Shown piece by piece: positions 7,058 through 8,752 of a stretch of 8,752 bases of DNA. The notes below the pieces were generated by a model. It was not told the origin of the DNA and searched no databases. It saw only the letters and a program-made list of their open reading frames with translations. Position 1 is the first letter of the stretch; every line of letters begins with the position of its first letter. The position numbers and the translations under genes are program-made. Source of the stretch: Acidiferrobacteraceae bacterium (lineage in GTDB: Bacteria > Pseudomonadota > Gammaproteobacteria > Acidiferrobacterales > Acidiferrobacteraceae); the NCBI GenBank assembly GCA_027343725.1, contig DAHWKH010000103.1, forward strand, positions 1 to 8,752, in the 5' to 3' direction.

Positions 7058-7087
7058 AGAGTAGAGGGCAAGGGGGAAACGGGTCAA
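7058..7087 (-). promoter_or_regulatory. Possible promoter of the DUF4440 gene
   Basis: Read on the - strand, TTGACC (7087-7082) is followed after 18 nt by TACTCT (7063-7058), a good -35 and a poor -10 (3 of 6 matches). The start would fall near 7051, leaving a leader of about 40 nt before the ATG at 7011. If correct, it makes the upstream TTG (7071) unusable and supports the chosen start. It is based on pattern only. Confidence 0.3.
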
Positions 7088-7209
7088 GGCAGGCGGCGTT
7101 CTCCGACTTTTGACGGATGGGTCCGAAGGGGGACTTGGCCTATGGTAGGGGCGCCTGGGATGGTGGCAGCAAAAAGGGATTTTTGACGACAGGAGGTCGG
7201 ATAAGGGAG

Positions 7210-7259
7210 AGGGAACAGGACGTTCTCTGACACGGATGGTCTCGATACGGATATCGAGA
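7210..7259 (+). other. Two consecutive stem-loops upstream of the lexA terminator
   Basis: The first inverted repeat is AGGGAAC (7210-7216) against GTTCTCT (7222-7228), seven pairs including one G-U, with loop AGGAC. The second is a perfect 8-bp repeat, TCTCGATA (7240-7247) against TATCGAGA (7252-7259), with loop CGGA. Together with the terminator hairpin 15 nt further on they make three spaced stem-loops in about 100 nt. The pattern is that of a structured RNA ending in an intrinsic terminator, such as a small RNA or the end of an untranslated transcript. The second repeat could also be a protein-binding palindrome. No confident promoter was found for such an RNA, and I do not recognise it as a known family. 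Confidence 0.4.
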
Positions 7260-7273
7260 GTGCGTGCGTCGGT

Positions 7274-7308
7274 GGGGAGCGGCAGGGAAGCCGCCCCCTC
7301 TTTTTTTT
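7274..7308 (+). terminator. Rho-independent terminator just upstream of lexA
   Basis: GGGG (7274-7277) and GCGGC (7279-7283) pair with GCCGC (7290-7294) and CCCC (7295-7298), making a 9-bp GC-rich stem with one bulged A (7278) and a 6-nt AGGGAA loop. The stem is followed by TC and eight T residues (7301-7308). The T-tract lies on the + strand side only, so it acts on rightward transcription. No protein gene on the + strand ends nearby (pssA stops 711 nt upstream). It therefore either ends an unrecognised RNA or insulates lexA from read-through. Confidence 0.8.
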
Positions 7309-7329
7309 CCTCCCGATACTGTATATATT
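7301..7329 (+). promoter_or_regulatory. Inferred lexA promoter, -10 inside the SOS box
   Basis: TATATT (7324-7329) inside the SOS box is the best -10 candidate, with a TATATA register at 7322-7327 as the alternative. With 17-nt spacing the -35 would fall in the terminator's T-tract (7301-7306), a poor hexamer. Transcription would start about 7 nt after the -10, at or next to the A of the lexA ATG. LexA bound at the operator would cover the -10, giving autorepression. The element is inferred from position. Confidence 0.4.
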
Positions 7330-7336
7330 CACAGTA
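7317..7336 (+). promoter_or_regulatory. LexA operator (SOS box) of lexA-imuA-imuB
   Basis: TACTGTATATATTCACAGTA has the E. coli/gammaproteobacterial form CTG-N10-CAG (CTG 7319-7321, CAG 7332-7334) with an AT-rich centre. It differs from the ideal TACTGTATATATATACAGTA at only two positions. The AT-rich block stands out sharply in a GC-rich background. Its last base is the A of the lexA start codon, so LexA would repress its own gene and, by co-transcription, imuA and imuB. It is the only convincing SOS box in the window. Confidence 0.93.
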
Positions 7337-7953
7337 TGCCTGTGCTGACCCCGCGACAACAGCAGATCCTCGATTGGATCCGGGCCCGGATCGAGGCGAC
7401 GGGATACCCCCCGACACGCGCCGAGATCGCCGCGGCTTTGGGGTTTCGCTCGATCAATGCCGCGGAAGAGCATGTGCGGGCCTTGGCGCGCAAGGGCTTT
7501 GTCGAACTCGTGCCGGGGCGTGCGCGCGGCATACGCGTCGTGGCCAACCGCTCGGCGGGCCTGCCGGTCATAGGACGGGTCGCGGCCGGCCAACCCATTC
7601 TGGCCGAGGCCCATATCACGGCCCATCATCGGGTCGACCCCGCCATTTTCCGCCCGCGCGCGGACTATTTCCTGACGGTTTTGGGCGAGAGCATGCGCGA
7701 TGCCGGGATTCGCAACGGGGACTTGTTGGCGGTCCATAAGACGCCGGTGGCGCGTGACGGCCAGATCGTGGTGGCGCGCTTGGGCGAGGAGGTCACGGTC
7801 AAACGGTTGCGCCGGCACCAAGGCCAGGTCCTGTTGTGGCCGGAAAATCCCGCCTACGAGCCCTTGCGGGTGGATCCCCGGGAGGGGATCGCCATCGAAG
7901 GGATCGGGGTCGGGGTCCTGCGTCCGGGTTTCGGGGCGGAGACCGTCTGGTGA
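7336..7953 (+). CDS. lexA: LexA, SOS-response repressor and self-cleaving protease
   Basis: This 205-residue repressor binds SOS boxes as a dimer; RecA-ssDNA filaments trigger its self-cleavage after DNA damage. The N-terminal winged helix-turn-helix (about 1-70) has Thr-Arg-Ala-Glu-Ile-Ala (27-32) and a recognition helix around Ser39, Asn41, Ala42, Glu44 and Glu45, identical to E. coli LexA at these positions and consistent with the E. coli-type operator. The cleavage bond is Ala84-Gly85 (Val-Ala-Ala-Gly). The catalytic pair is Ser119 (Gly-Glu-Ser-Met) and Lys156 (Val-Thr-Val-Lys-Arg), all at E. coli numbering. The ATG at 7336 aligns with the E. coli start (Met-Pro-Val-Leu-Thr-Pro-Arg-Gln-Gln). 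No Shine-Dalgarno sequence precedes it, since the SOS box touches the ATG, so a leaderless mRNA is likely. The stop overlaps imuA by 4 nt. Confidence 0.97.
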   Translation: MPVLTPRQQQILDWIRARIEATGYPPTRAEIAAALGFRSINAAEEHVRALARKGFVELVPGRARGIRVVANRSAGLPVIGRVAAGQPILAEAHITAHHRVDPAIFRPRADYFLTVLGESMRDAGIRNGDLLAVHKTPVARDGQIVVARLGEEVTVKRLRRHQGQVLLWPENPAYEPLRVDPREGIAIEGIGVGVLRPGFGAETVW

Positions 7954-8543
7954 AGGGGTTGCCGTCGGTCTGGGAGGAGGCGGGTGTGCGGCGCGGCTTG
8001 GCCAAGGCCAAGCCCTCCACCCTCTCGAGCGGGTTCCCCGCCCTCGATCGCTGTTTGGACGGGGGCGGATGGCCGGCGGGCGTGTTCACGGAATTGCGTC
8101 TTGGGCATGCCGGCATCGGCGAGTTGCGCCTTCTGATGCCGCTTTTGGCGTCCGTCGGGCGCACGTCTCACGTGCTCTGGGTCGCGCCCCCCTACACGCC
8201 CTACGCCCCGAGCCTCGCGGCCCATCGGCTGGCCCTGGACCGGCTGGCCCTTGTGTATCCCCCGACCCACAAAGAGGCGTTATGGGCCGTCGGGCAGGCC
8301 TTGCTGAGCCCGGCCGTGGGCGCGGTCGTGAGTTGGCTGCCCGCGATCCGGACCGGGGAGTTTCGCGCCCTGCAACGGCGCGCCGCGGAGGGCGGCCATT
8401 GGGCCTTTTGTTTTGTGCCCGAGGCGCGCGCCCCGCAGCCGTCACGCTTGCGCCTGGCCCTGCGCCCGGGGCAGGGTGGGCTGGGCGTGGTCGTGTCGCG
8501 CACCGGCCGGCACCCGGCGCCGCTCGTCCTGTCGCTCCTGTAA
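7950..8543 (+). CDS. imuA: ImuA, RecA/SulA-like translesion-synthesis accessory protein
   Basis: This 197-residue protein belongs to the ImuA family. ImuA acts with ImuB and DnaE2 in damage-induced mutagenesis, and in studied systems it interacts with RecA or the mutasome. Recognition rests on Leu-Ser-Ser-Gly-Phe-Pro-Ala-Leu-Asp (25-33), Gly-Gly-Gly-Trp-Pro-Ala-Gly (38-44), and Thr-Glu-Leu-Arg-Leu-Gly-His-Ala-Gly-Ile-Gly-Glu (47-58). The last replaces the RecA P-loop and lacks its Lys, so ATP hydrolysis is unlikely. Trp-Val-Ala-Pro-Pro (77-81) and the later Arg-Leu-Arg-Leu-Ala-Leu-Arg (166-172) strand also fit. The GTG at 7950 overlaps the lexA TGA (7951-7953) and follows GGCGGAG (7935-7941) with 8-nt spacing. 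SOS control through the lexA operator is expected. Length is short, as in proteobacterial SulA-like ImuA proteins. Confidence 0.88.
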   Translation: MKGLPSVWEEAGVRRGLAKAKPSTLSSGFPALDRCLDGGGWPAGVFTELRLGHAGIGELRLLMPLLASVGRTSHVLWVAPPYTPYAPSLAAHRLALDRLALVYPPTHKEALWAVGQALLSPAVGAVVSWLPAIRTGEFRALQRRAAEGGHWAFCFVPEARAPQPSRLRLALRPGQGGLGVVVSRTGRHPAPLVLSLL

Positions 8544-8548
8544 GCCCG

Positions 8549-8752
8549 ATGTTGTGGTTGGCCGTGGTCTTGCCGCGTTTGGCGCTCGAGGTCTTTGCCG
8601 GCGAGCGGGGCCTGCGCGCGGTGACGGACAAGGGTGTGCTGATCGCGTGCGAGGCCCCCGGTGTGGCCCCCGGCTTGTCGGTCGCCCAGGCCTTGGCGCT
8701 GTGTCCGGCCCTGTGTTGTCGGCAGCGCGACCGGGATGCCGAGGCCGAGGTG
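8549..8752 (+). CDS. imuB: ImuB, Y-family polymerase-like protein, N-terminal part (runs off window)
   Basis: Sixty-eight codons are present, starting at ATG 8549, 5 nt after the imuA stop, and the frame is still open at the window edge. ImuB is a catalytically inactive relative of Y-family DNA polymerases that bridges the beta clamp, ImuA and DnaE2 in mutagenic repair. The family opening Met-Leu-Trp-Leu-Ala-Val-Val-Leu-Pro-Arg-Leu-Ala-Leu-Glu-Val-Phe is clear. Where active Y-family enzymes have an Asp-x-Asp-x-Phe-Phe metal motif, this protein has Leu-Pro-Arg-Leu-Ala-Leu-Glu, without the acidic pair. The Ala-Cys-Glu-Ala-x-Gly-Val-x-Pro-Gly-Leu-Ser-Val segment (33-45) and Ala-Leu-Cys-Pro (50-53) match the next conserved fingers-region block. 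The clamp-binding motif would lie beyond the window. Confidence 0.9.
   Translation, partial: MLWLAVVLPRLALEVFAGERGLRAVTDKGVLIACEAPGVAPGLSVAQALALCPALCCRQRDRDAEAEV

Noticed and set aside
7012..7071. Upstream TTG extension (20 codons) of the DUF4440 protein
   Set aside because: No ribosome-binding site precedes the TTG, the extra residues do not resemble the family, and a possible -10 element overlaps this region.
7155..7169. CTG...CAG element that might be a second SOS box
   Set aside because: The spacing is 9 rather than 10 nt and the centre is GC-rich (GGATGGTGG), unlike the clear box at 7317-7336.
7191..7197. AGGAGGT, a perfect Shine-Dalgarno sequence, in the lexA upstream region
   Set aside because: No start codon lies within usable distance; the first ATG (7236) is 38 nt away and opens a frame that merely shadows lexA. 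It may be part of an untranslated RNA instead.
7213..7225. GAAC-N5-GTTC repeat resembling a Gram-positive LexA (Cheo) box
   Set aside because: The spacing is 5 instead of 4, and the LexA encoded here has E. coli-type recognition residues. It is better explained as part of a stem-loop.

Overview
This 8.75 kb window is GC-rich and densely packed with genes, almost all on the + strand. It looks like the chromosome of a proteobacterium, most likely a gammaproteobacterium or a relative such as Acidiferrobacter or Acidithiobacillus. The clues are the gene order ilvI-ilvH-ilvC-psd-pssA, a LexA with E. coli-type DNA-binding and self-cleavage residues, an E. coli-type SOS box, and an imuA-imuB cassette. 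The lineage is an inference from gene content. There are no tRNA or rRNA genes, insertion sequences, CRISPR arrays or phage genes.

Layout. (1) Positions 2-1731: the C-terminal end of a glutamyl-tRNA synthetase (gltX) runs by a 25-nt overlap into a complete cysteinyl-tRNA synthetase (cysS). (2) Positions 1813-6563: a compact run of five genes. ilvI and ilvH encode the large and small subunits of acetohydroxyacid synthase, and ilvC encodes ketol-acid reductoisomerase; together they give the first two steps of branched-chain amino-acid synthesis. psd and pssA then encode the decarboxylase and synthase of the phosphatidylserine route to phosphatidylethanolamine. Overlapping start/stop codons (ilvI/ilvH, ilvC/psd) and short gaps suggest co-transcription. 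The leuA gene that often follows pssA in related genomes is not here. (3) Positions 6616-7011, - strand: a small NTF2-like (DUF4440/SnoaL-type) protein of unknown function. (4) Positions 7012-7335: the only long non-coding stretch. It holds a possible promoter for the small gene, two stem-loops, a strong intrinsic terminator, and a near-perfect SOS box that touches the lexA start codon. (5) Positions 7336-8752: lexA, imuA and the first 68 codons of imuB, an SOS-controlled mutagenesis cassette that probably continues (perhaps to dnaE2) beyond the window.

Most of the window is conserved housekeeping sequence. The most interesting part is the lexA upstream region: tandem hairpins ending in a terminator, then an operator whose position implies a leaderless lexA mRNA. 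I do not see an entirely new system here.
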